Shown here one piece after another: positions 7,758-14,069 of a stretch of DNA of 21,279 nt (its first letter is position 1; the number at the start of each line of letters is the position of its first letter). The stretch spans positions 1 through 21,279 of the forward strand of contig RPOS01000045.1 of assembly GCA_003820635.1 (NCBI GenBank). The letters are read 5' to 3'. This DNA is from Verrucomicrobiaceae bacterium (GTDB lineage: Bacteria; Verrucomicrobiota; Verrucomicrobiae; Verrucomicrobiales; Akkermansiaceae). A model generated the notes under the pieces. That model was not told where the DNA came from. It did no database searches and saw only the letters and a list, made by a program, of their open reading frames with translations. The position numbers and the translations under genes are program-made.

Positions 7758-8942
7758 ATGATCGTCGCTCCCAAGATCCGCGGATTCATCTGCACCACCG
7801 CGCACCCGGATGGCTGCGCCAAACACGTCGCCGAACAAATCGCCGTCGTGAAAAGCCGCGGCCCCATCGCGGGCGGCCCGAAGAAGGTGCTGGTGATCGG
7901 CTCCTCCACCGGCTACGGCCTGGCCTCGCGGATCGCCGCCGCCTTCGGCACGGGCGCGGCCACCATCGGTGTGTTCTTCGAGAAACCCGGCGATGCCGAA
8001 AAATGCGCCACCGCCGGTTGGTACAATTCCGCCGCGTTCGAAAAGGAAGCCGCCGCCGCCGGCCTCTACGCCCGTTCCTTCAATGGCGACGCGTTTTCCG
8101 ATGAAATCAAGGCGGAGGTCATCGCCGCGATCAAGCAGGACCTCGGCCAGGTCGATTGCGTGATCTACAGCCTCGCCTCGCCACGCCGCACCCACCCGAA
8201 AACCGGCGAGACCTTCCGCTCCGTGCTCAAGCCCATCGGCCAGAGCTACACCAACAAGAACCTCAACACCAACACCGGCGTGGTCGATGAAGTCACCATC
8301 CAGCCGGCGGAAAACGACGACGTCGCCCAGACCATCGGCGTCATGGGCGGCGACGACTGGCAAATGTGGCTCGATGCCCTGCTCGCCGAAAACCTCATCG
8401 CCCCCGGCACCCAAACCTTCGCCTATTCCTACATCGGGCCGGAACTCACCTGGCCGATCTACAAGAACGGCACCATCGGCAAGGCCAAGGAGGATCTCGA
8501 ACGCGTCCAGCGCGCGCTCGATGAAAAACTCGCCCCGCTCGGCGGCAAGGCCTGGGTTTCCGTCAACAAGGCGCTCGTCACCCAAGCCAGCTCCGCCATC
8601 CCGGTCGTCCCGCTCTACATCTCCCTGCTCTACAAGGTGATGAAGGCCGACGGCACCCACGAGGATTGCATCGAGCAAATGGACCGGCTTTTCCGCGACC
8701 GCTACACCCACCCCCAGCCCGACGATGCCGGCCGCATCCGCCTCGACGACTGGGAAATGGACCCCAAAGTCCAGCAACCCGTCATCGCCAACTGGCAGAA
8801 AGTCAGCACCGAAAACCTCGCCGGGCTCGCCGATCTCGACGGCTACCAATCCAGCTTCCTGCGCCTCTTCGGCTTCGGCCTGGAAGGCGTGGATTACGAC
8901 GCCGACACGGACACCGCGATGAAGGTGCCGTCGATCGGGTGA
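7758..8942 (+). CDS. fabV: Trans-2-enoyl-ACP/CoA reductase, FabV type
   Basis: The 394-residue product reduces the enoyl intermediate in the last step of each fatty acid elongation round, using NADH. FabV is an alternative to FabI and is generally insensitive to triclosan. Motifs: the NADH-binding GSSTGYG at 48-54, [12 protein letters not shown], and the catalytic pair in the Y-x8-K arrangement at Y235 and K244 ([12 protein letters not shown]), at the numbering published for FabV. The start at 7758 gives [17 protein letters not shown], the usual opening. Length is normal. It stands alone, divergent from pdxJ-acpS. No fabI is in this window, so whether it is the only enoyl reductase is unknown. 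Confidence 0.96.
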   Translation: MIVAPKIRGFICTTAHPDGCAKHVAEQIAVVKSRGPIAGGPKKVLVIGSSTGYGLASRIAAAFGTGAATIGVFFEKPGDAEKCATAGWYNSAAFEKEAAAAGLYARSFNGDAFSDEIKAEVIAAIKQDLGQVDCVIYSLASPRRTHPKTGETFRSVLKPIGQSYTNKNLNTNTGVVDEVTIQPAENDDVAQTIGVMGGDDWQMWLDALLAENLIAPGTQTFAYSYIGPELTWPIYKNGTIGKAKEDLERVQRALDEKLAPLGGKAWVSVNKALVTQASSAIPVVPLYISLLYKVMKADGTHEDCIEQMDRLFRDRYTHPQPDDAGRIRLDDWEMDPKVQQPVIANWQKVSTENLAGLADLDGYQSSFLRLFGFGLEGVDYDADTDTAMKVPSIG

Positions 8943-9031
8943 GGGAACCGCGTTCCAGCCGCTTCCAGCAGCCGCGCGTTGCAAACACAACGCGCATCAG
9001 CCGCCGCTGAAGCCACGATTTGTTGAACAGG

Positions 9032-9313
9032 TTATCCTGCTGCTGCGTGAACGCTTCGATCAATCTCAGAACCCTTCATGCGAAGTGTTCGATCCATGTC
9101 ATAAGCGAGCTGTAGCCGCATCCAGTATCCACGACTTGTGCCGAAATAGCGACTCAACCGTAGATCATATTCGGGAGTGCAACGGCGCTTACCGGTCTTC
9201 ATCCCCGAAAGATGCGGCAGTGGAATTCCCGTCGCCATGGCAACTTCCGTCATCCTCGAACTCCTCGTAGATAGCTGTGAGGCAAGCTCACCAGCTATCT
9301 TTGAGGTCGGCAT
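9032..9313 (-). CDS. HigA/Xre-like helix-turn-helix protein coupled to hicB
   Basis: The 93-residue product has the HigA-type antitoxin core: MATGIPLPHLSGMKTGKRR at about 26-44, then DLRLSRYFGTSRGYWMRLQL and AYDMD, the 'alRLsryFGTs..fWmnLQ.aYDld' signature. It is a likely DNA-binding autoregulator. The N-terminal 25 residues are less typical than in relatives. The gene starts inside the hicB stop (TGATG), so it is translationally coupled to hicB as the third gene of the operon. HicAB pairs usually have no third member; here it may be an extra autoregulator or a leftover HigA. No higB toxin gene is seen next to it. Confidence 0.7.
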   Translation of the reverse strand: MPTSKIAGELASQLSTRSSRMTEVAMATGIPLPHLSGMKTGKRRCTPEYDLRLSRYFGTSRGYWMRLQLAYDMDRTLRMKGSEIDRSVHAAAG

Positions 9314-9642
9314 CAGGTTGTTTCTGCGAGTTCGCCAAGTCTGGAGGCAATCCAGTTGTTCAAACTCTCACCTTCATCTGCGCTAAGCTCGACCAACCTC
9401 CGATGAAGGGCGGGATCGACACGTAGCAGAAAACGCCCTGAATAAGGCTTATCTGGTGCCTCGCCCCGGCTGGCGCAAAAATCCAGATAATCGTCGATCG
9501 ATTCACGGAAAGCTGTCTTCACTTCATCAACCGTTCTTCCCTGAAAAGTCACTACATCTCGAAGACCGGTGACTTCACCGTGAAAAATATCGGCTTCGTC
9601 ATCGAATCGAATCGTGCATCCGTATCCTTTGTAAGTCATCAT
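9313..9642 (-). CDS. hicB: HicB-type antitoxin
   Basis: The 109-residue product should neutralise HicA and repress the operon. The N-terminal partial RNase H-like fold reads YKGYGCTIRFDDEADIFHGE then VTGLRDVVTFQG and DEVKTAFRESIDDYL, typical of HicB. The C-terminal part SGRFLLRVDPALHRRLVE with GESLNNWIASRL is a ribbon-helix-helix DNA-binding domain. Its ATG overlaps the hicA stop (ATGA), and its own stop overlaps the start of the HTH gene. A second ATG follows directly at 9639. The family is clear. Confidence 0.9.
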   Translation of the reverse strand: MMTYKGYGCTIRFDDEADIFHGEVTGLRDVVTFQGRTVDEVKTAFRESIDDYLDFCASRGEAPDKPYSGRFLLRVDPALHRRLVELSADEGESLNNWIASRLGELAETT

Positions 9643-9923
9643 GGCTTTATTCCTGCTTCGGTTAAAAATCTACGCATCGACTTCACCGCTCCCTTGTCGG
9701 TCGTTGGCTGTGGATGCGGCCTGTGGAATACAGCCCTCACTCCATGCAGCGCGATCCGAACCCTCGAACCGCTACCCTCTGAAATCTCGGCTCCAAGCGC
9801 GCTCAGCAAGGCTTCGATGTCAGCCCATTTGATCGATGCCGGAACCGGATTCTTGTAGATCTCGGCTAAAGTATTGCGGTGACGGTTGTTCAACGCGCAA
9901 ACGATACCGCATTGCAATACCAT
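9639..9923 (-). CDS. hicA: HicA-type mRNA interferase toxin
   Basis: HicA toxins cut mRNA through a double-stranded-RNA-binding fold with one catalytic histidine. Seen: NRHRNTLAEIYKNPVPASIK, WADIEALLSALGAE, SGSRVRIALHGVRAVFHRPH and the ending MRRFLTEAGIKP; FHRPHP is the expected catalytic region. From the ATG at 9923 the protein has 94 residues. Relatives usually begin MNxKHRKTL, which here corresponds to a TTG at 9893, so the true start may be that TTG (84 residues). The gene heads a hicA-hicB-HTH operon with overlapping ends. The promoter must lie just upstream; a TTGACG and later TATCGT-like boxes exist but with poor spacing. Confidence 0.88.
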   Translation of the reverse strand: MVLQCGIVCALNNRHRNTLAEIYKNPVPASIKWADIEALLSALGAEISEGSGSRVRIALHGVRAVFHRPHPQPTTDKGAVKSMRRFLTEAGIKP

Positions 9924-10441
9924 CGCAAGGATTTTTTGCCAACGTCAAAGTCCTCCTACGCCTGACCGGGGGCGTGTTGTAAGCGGAATGTGAGTCTCCT
10001 GTTGGCGGAATCTTCCCGGGGTAGCCGTCTGGCGACGGCAACCCCGGGCTGAAGGACGTAACGCCGTTGGCGTATTCGGCATATTGCTTTTCAGCACCAG
10101 AACCCGCGCCGTGCTGGAGTGTGGAGAGCAGGGTAATTTCTTAGTCTTCATTTCGTCCATTCGCGGTTGAAAAATCTTCCCATTGGCACCTCACGCCGTT
10201 GGCGACAAGTGGGCCGGCCACGGCGGGCCAGCCCTACCGAGCTCCGCGTCTTGGCGGTGCATCAAATCATTCAGTGCGTTTTGCACGGAGCCAATGGCGG
10301 CTGCGCGATGCAAAACGCAGCGGATGCGGCGGGTGAGAGCTCTTTCGCGCTGCTGTGGAAACCGTGCATCACGCAAAGGCATTGGTGCGCGGTGCGGCGC
10401 GTCTGTGACGTCGCGTAACATCGGGATTTCATCATGAATTG
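9924..10441. repeat. Gene-free patch rich in REP-like palindromes
   Basis: I see no believable gene in this stretch of over 500 bp. It holds a near-perfect 34-nt hairpin (10015-10048), a small palindrome ACGCC-GTT-GGCGT (10061-10073) whose CGCCGTTGGCG core recurs at 10194-10204, a GC-rich imperfect palindrome around 10210-10234, and an 11-bp inverted repeat (10275-10285 with 10309-10319). Open frames across 10190-10440 have no family features and look like repeat-derived noise. It probably collects dispersed elements between the hicAB module and corA. Confidence 0.55.
10015..10048. repeat. REP-like hairpin, 14 bp plus tetraloop
   Basis: CCCGGGGT pairs with ACCCCGGG and, inside one A-A mismatch, GCCGTC pairs with GACGGC around a TGGC loop. 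There is no T run on either side, so it is not a typical terminator. It resembles extragenic palindromes used by RAYT transposases but differs in sequence from the pair at 5044-5130. Confidence 0.65.
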
Positions 10442-10476
10442 GGAGAAAAAATCCGGACCCTCGTCCGAGGGATCGC
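10442..10476 (-). terminator. Rho-independent terminator of corA
   Basis: On the minus strand, about 20 nt after the corA stop, CCCTCG and CGAGGG form a 6-bp stem with a 2-nt loop as written (a 4-nt loop if the innermost pair opens), extended by GGATC-type flanks. A run of six T (10446-10451) follows. Confidence 0.75.
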
Positions 10477-10491
10477 GTGAAGGATCACCGC

Positions 10492-11583
10492 TCACAGCCA
10501 CTTCATCCTCCTGAACAGTATCAACTGCACGATGGCGATGAGCAGCATGACTCCCATCACTCCCGCATAGCCGTAAGGCGAGTAGAGCTCCGGCATGTTG
10601 AGCGGGAGTCTCCTTCCGTCGGCGGTCTCGGCGGCGAAGTTCATGCCATAGACGCCGACGACGAAGGTGAGCGGAATGAAGATGGAGGTGATCACCGTGA
10701 GCACGCGCATGATCTCGTTGGTGCGCAGGCCCACGCTGGAGTGGTAGAGCTCGGTGAGGCCGGTGGCGAGTTCCTTGTAGCTTTCCACCAGGTCCATCAG
10801 CTGCACGGTGTGATCGTAGCAGTCGCGCAGGAAAACCTTGGTCGGCGTGGCGACGAAGCTGGTGCCGTCGTGAAGCAGTCCGTTGACGACATCCCGCAGC
10901 GGCCAGACGAAACGCCGCATTTGTGTGAGGCTGCGGCGGTATTCGTGGAGCGTGAAGACCATCTCGCGGGACGGCTTTTCCAACAGCGCGTCCTCCAGGT
11001 CCTCGATTTTTTCGCCGAGGTCGTCGAGCACCGGATAATAATGGTCGATGATGGAATCCAGCAGCGCGTAGGCCAGGTAATCGGCCTTGGACTTGCGGAT
11101 CATGCCGCGGCCGGCGCGGATGCGCTCGCGGACGGGATCGAACACGTCGTATTCGCCCTCCTCCTGCACGGTGATGAGGAAATTGCGGCCGAAGAACAGG
11201 CTGACCTGCTCGGAGCGGAAAATGTCGGACTGGTCCTGATAGACCATCTGCGCGCAGATGAAGACATAATCGGAGGTTTGTTCGATCTTCGGCCGCTGGC
11301 CGGTATTGAGCACATCCTCCAGCGCCAGCGGGTGGAGGTTGAAGCGCTCGCCGAGGAGTTTGAGCGCCTCCACATCGCCGAGGCCGTCGATGTTGATCCA
11401 GGTGACGCGCCGGGAGTCAAAGGTCTGCGGCAGTTCCCGGATATCGCCAAGTTCCCGCTCCTCCATCACGTCCTTGTCATACTCGATGATGTGGATGGCG
11501 GGTTTGCGGCTCAGGCCATCGACCAAATGGGGAGTGAGCGTGGCCGGCGAGGATCCCGGCGGGCCGTGGCGCTTGGTGAACAT
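10492..11583 (-). CDS. corA: CorA-type magnesium/cobalt transporter
   Basis: The 363-residue product is an inner-membrane channel for Mg2+ (and Co2+/Ni2+) that works as a pentamer. The large cytoplasmic N-terminal part contains the CorA pattern TWINIDGLGDVEAL, LHPLALEDVLNTGQRPKIEQ and FRSEQVSLFFGRNFLITVQE. Two membrane helices sit at the C-terminus: ILTVITSIFIPLTFVVGVYG-like before, and GVMGVMLLIAIVQLILF after, the selectivity motif Y312-G-M-N-F316. The basic end RRMKWL is the usual intracellular tail. The gene is single, with a terminator just after it, and diverges from potB across about 100 bp. Confidence 0.96.
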   Translation of the reverse strand: MFTKRHGPPGSSPATLTPHLVDGLSRKPAIHIIEYDKDVMEERELGDIRELPQTFDSRRVTWINIDGLGDVEALKLLGERFNLHPLALEDVLNTGQRPKIEQTSDYVFICAQMVYQDQSDIFRSEQVSLFFGRNFLITVQEEGEYDVFDPVRERIRAGRGMIRKSKADYLAYALLDSIIDHYYPVLDDLGEKIEDLEDALLEKPSREMVFTLHEYRRSLTQMRRFVWPLRDVVNGLLHDGTSFVATPTKVFLRDCYDHTVQLMDLVESYKELATGLTELYHSSVGLRTNEIMRVLTVITSIFIPLTFVVGVYGMNFAAETADGRRLPLNMPELYSPYGYAGVMGVMLLIAIVQLILFRRMKWL

Positions 11584-11687
11584 GCGGGCAGTGTAGGAAA
11601 CGCCCCGGCGGAATCAAGCAGGCGGAAAGCACGAAGAATATCGTCGCTTGCAGCTCAGGCAGTTGCTGCAATCCCGCCGTCACGGCC

Positions 11688-12530
11688 TTGAAAAAACTCC
11701 GCCACGAATTCCTCACCACGCTGCCCAGCTTCGGTTGGCTGGCGTTTTTCGTCCTGCTTCCCACGCTGCTGGTGCTGGCGATCGCCTTCCGCGAGACGGA
11801 TCCGGCTGGCGGCATCGGTGCGGGATGGACGCTCGGGCAGTTCGGGATTTTCGGTCAAAAGAGCATCCTGCTGCTGTTGTGGCGCACCTTCTGGATCAGC
11901 GCGCTGACCACCGGCATCTGTGTGGCGCTCGCCCTGCCGGTGGCCTGGTTTCTGGCAAGGGTCCGCAAGGAATGGCGGCCACGCCTGCTGCTGCTCATCA
12001 TCGTGCCGTTCTGGACGAATTTCCTGATCCGCGTCTTCGCCTGGAATCAGATCCTCCATTCAGAGGGAGGGCTTGCGCGCTTCCTGCGGGCGCTTCATCT
12101 GTTAGGTGAGAATGATTCGTTGCTCTTCAACTCCGGCGCGGTGGTGCTGGTGAGTGTTTACACCTATCTGCCCTTCGCCATTCTGCCGCTGTATGCCGCC
12201 GCGGAGAAATTCGACTTCGGCTTGCTGGATGCCGCGCGCGATCTCGGGGCCACCGCCTTCCGCTCGTTCTGGTCGGTGTTTCTGCCCGGCATCCGCAAGG
12301 GCATCACCACCGCGCTGGTCATCGTCTTCGTGCCGATGCTCGGTTCCTACGTCGTGCCGGATCTCGTCGGCGGGACCGATGGCCAGATGATCGGCAACAA
12401 GATCGCCCAGCGCAATTTCGCCGATCGCAACCTGCCCGCCGCCTCCGCCATGTCCGCCATCCTCACCCTCGCCGTGCTCGCTCCCCTGCTCTTCCGCAGG
12501 CGCGAGGTGAATGGCGACTCTTCGTCTTAA
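11688..12530 (+). CDS. potB: Spermidine/putrescine ABC transporter permease PotB
   Basis: The 280-residue product is one of two inner-membrane permease subunits of a polyamine-type ABC importer. It has about six hydrophobic helices and the ATPase-contact (EAA) loop DAARDLGATAFRSFWSVFLP near the C-terminal third. WTNFLIRVFAWNQIL and SYVVPDLVGGTDGQMIGNKI are typical of PotB. The best start is TTG at 11688, giving MKKLRHEFLTTLPSFGWLAF; no in-frame ATG or GTG exists close upstream, and I see no clear ribosome-binding site. potC follows after 15 nt. The ATPase (potA) and binding protein (potD) are not here, so the transporter must be completed from elsewhere. Confidence 0.92.
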   Translation: MKKLRHEFLTTLPSFGWLAFFVLLPTLLVLAIAFRETDPAGGIGAGWTLGQFGIFGQKSILLLLWRTFWISALTTGICVALALPVAWFLARVRKEWRPRLLLLIIVPFWTNFLIRVFAWNQILHSEGGLARFLRALHLLGENDSLLFNSGAVVLVSVYTYLPFAILPLYAAAEKFDFGLLDAARDLGATAFRSFWSVFLPGIRKGITTALVIVFVPMLGSYVVPDLVGGTDGQMIGNKIAQRNFADRNLPAASAMSAILTLAVLAPLLFRRREVNGDSSS

Positions 12531-12545
12531 TCCCGGCTTTTCCCC

Positions 12546-13319
12546 ATGAAATCCAGCCGCCTGCCCCTGATCACGACCCTGCTCGTGCTGGCGTTTTTCT
12601 ATCTGCCCATCGGCGTGCTGATCCTCAACTCGTTCAACTTCTCGCGCTTTGGCACCACCTGGCAGGGCTTCACGCTGAAATGGTATGAGCGTCTGCTGGA
12701 GCGGGACGACCTGTGGGCGGCGCTGGTCAACTCGCTGCAGGTGGCCACCATCGCCAGCATCGGCGCGATGATCCTCGGCACTTGTGCGGCCTTCGCCCTG
12801 CACCGTCACCGCTCGCGGCTGCAAACCGCGCACGAACTGCTCATCACCATGCCGCTGGTGCTGCCGGAAATCCTGATGGGCATGAGCCTGTTGCTGCTTT
12901 TCGTCTCGCTCGGCACGCAGCTCAGCCTCGTCACCGTGACCATCGCCCACGTCACGTTTTGCATCAGTTATGTCACGCTGGTGGTGCAGGCGCGGCTTCA
13001 GGACTTCGATTTCCAGATCGTCGATGCCGCGCGCGACCTGGGAGCCACGCGCTTGCAGGCCTTCCGCAAGATCCTGCTGCCCTTGCTCGCACCCGGCATC
13101 CTGGCCGGCGGGCTGCTGGCCTTCACGCTTTCCATCGATGACTTCGTGGTGACCTTTTTCGTCAAGGGCCCCGGCGCGGACACGCTGCCGGTGGTCATTT
13201 ACAGCATGATCAAGAAAAGCCGCGAGTTCCCGGTGATCAACGCGCTGAGCACCTTGCTGCTGATCGCCACCTTCCTCGCCGTGTGGGCCTCGCAGCGGCT
13301 CACCGCGGAGAAGGCGTGA
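12546..13319 (+). CDS. potC: Spermidine/putrescine ABC transporter permease PotC
   Basis: The 257-residue product is the partner permease of PotB. It opens with LITTLLVLAFFYLPIGVLIL, the first membrane helix, then NSFNFSRFGTTWQGFTLKWY, and has the EAA loop DAARDLGATRLQAFRKILLP. SIDDFVVTFFVKGPGADTLP is a PotC hallmark. Length and helix count are normal. The ATG at 12546 lies 15 nt after the potB stop, so the two form an operon. No terminator with a T run follows on this strand, although a strong hairpin starts 38 nt after the stop. Confidence 0.94.
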   Translation: MKSSRLPLITTLLVLAFFYLPIGVLILNSFNFSRFGTTWQGFTLKWYERLLERDDLWAALVNSLQVATIASIGAMILGTCAAFALHRHRSRLQTAHELLITMPLVLPEILMGMSLLLLFVSLGTQLSLVTVTIAHVTFCISYVTLVVQARLQDFDFQIVDAARDLGATRLQAFRKILLPLLAPGILAGGLLAFTLSIDDFVVTFFVKGPGADTLPVVIYSMIKKSREFPVINALSTLLLIATFLAVWASQRLTAEKA

Positions 13320-13342
13320 GGCTTTCCGGCCGTAACAATGCG

Positions 13343-13481
13343 GTGAAAAACAAAAACGCGCGCTGGAATTCCCCCCGGATTTCGCAGCGCGCGCTATTTG
13401 TTCCGAGCCGCCCGGCTATTGCCCTGTTCGAATGACTTCCCCCCGGAGATCGATTCGAATCTTGTGGCTAAACTCGGAACA
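13343..13481 (-). ncRNA. Candidate structured RNA: two look-alike hairpins ending in a terminator
   Basis: Two hairpins share one design. Hairpin A pairs 13357-13365 with 13385-13393 (9 bp), then a bulged G and 3 more pairs, leaving a loop with TTCCCCCCGGA (plus-strand letters). Hairpin B has outer arms 13399-13407 and 13473-13481 (9 bp), inner arms 13427-13433 and 13453-13459 (7 bp), again a bulged G and 2 pairs, and a loop with the same 11-mer. On the minus strand hairpin A is followed by TTTTTGTTTTT, so that strand is favoured, with G6-containing loops and hairpin A as terminator. No family I know fits. The rest of 13320-13644 shows no gene. Confidence 0.4.
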
Positions 13482-13561
13482 GGCTGGCGTCCTGCGTGGC
13501 CGAAGCCGTCGCTGAACGAGGAAAGAATCCCTTAAAATAAGGATTGTGAAAGCATTTTGAG

Positions 13562-13594
13562 GTCCCAAATCCGGTCATCGAGTCTCAAATCCGG
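13562..13594. promoter_or_regulatory. Direct repeat, 13 bp, spaced 20 bp
   Basis: GTCCCAAATCCGG at 13562 and GTCTCAAATCCGG at 13582 differ by one base and start 20 bp apart, about two turns of the helix. They could be tandem binding sites for a regulator of the candidate RNA next to them. No known operator is recognised. Confidence 0.3.
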
Positions 13595-13644
13595 CCGTAA
13601 GCGGGTTTTTGCCAGAAAAGATTGAACGCTTGAAAAACCTTCAC

Positions 13645-14044
13645 TCACGGTTTTGCGATTTCAAAGGGCGAGGCGGGCAGGCGTTCCTGATTGCAGAGAT
13701 TGGCGCCGGCCGGGTGGTTTTGCCAGGCGTAGCGGACGCGGACGGGATCGGCCACGGCCTTGGAGCGCACGACGAGCGTATCGGCGCCGGTGATTCTGGC
13801 ATTGGCGGGATGGAAAACGCCGTCCGCCCCGGCGAGGGTGAAGCCCTGCAAGGGCGGGCCGTGGAAGGCGCGCAGGCCGCTGCCGGTCTGGCTGAAGGTG
13901 AGTTTCACCCCGCCGCCGATGAAGTTGGCGGAGTCAAGCTCGGGGCCGCCGCGCAGGGTGAGCTTGCCATAGACATCGGTGAGTGGACGGCGTGGCGATC
14001 AGCAGGCAAAGGACCGCACTGAGGCGGCGAGTGGCAGGGTTCAT
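13645..14044 (-). pseudogene. Sialate O-acetylesterase gene collapsed by internal deletion
   Basis: The minus strand begins with an export signal, MNPATRRLSAVLCLLIATPS from the ATG at 14044. Only in a different frame it continues LTDVYGKLTLRGGPELDSAN and on to PLQGFTLAGADGVFHPANAR, RVRYAWQNHP and LPASPFEIAKP, stop at 13645. The second part matches the C-terminal end of sialate O-acetylesterases (GFTIAGAD, VRYGWA, NKEGLPASPF in relatives), which remove acetyl groups from sialic acids and normally have around 500 residues. The SGNH catalytic domain between is gone, and the join shifts frame. It lies 26 nt downstream of recN on the same strand. The signal peptide may belong to the same gene or to another. 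Confidence 0.65.
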
Positions 14045-14069
14045 GGCATGGTTTTTGGTTTTTGTTGGA

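Noticed and set aside
10190..10440. Open frames on both strands in the repeat patch, including a minus-strand frame of 76 codons.
   Set aside because: They have no start context, family motif or protein-like composition, and they follow palindromes. They look like translated repeats.
13357..13393. Hairpin A as the terminator of potC on the plus strand.
   Set aside because: On that strand it is followed by CTATTTGTTCC, a weak tract. The good T tract is on the opposite strand.
13343..13481. The hairpins as 6S RNA, a c-di-GMP riboswitch, tmRNA or a tRNA.
   Set aside because: There is no 6S-type central bubble in one long rod, no GEMM core, no tag reading frame and no acceptor stem. The TTCGAAT pieces only resemble T-loops by chance because they are palindromic.
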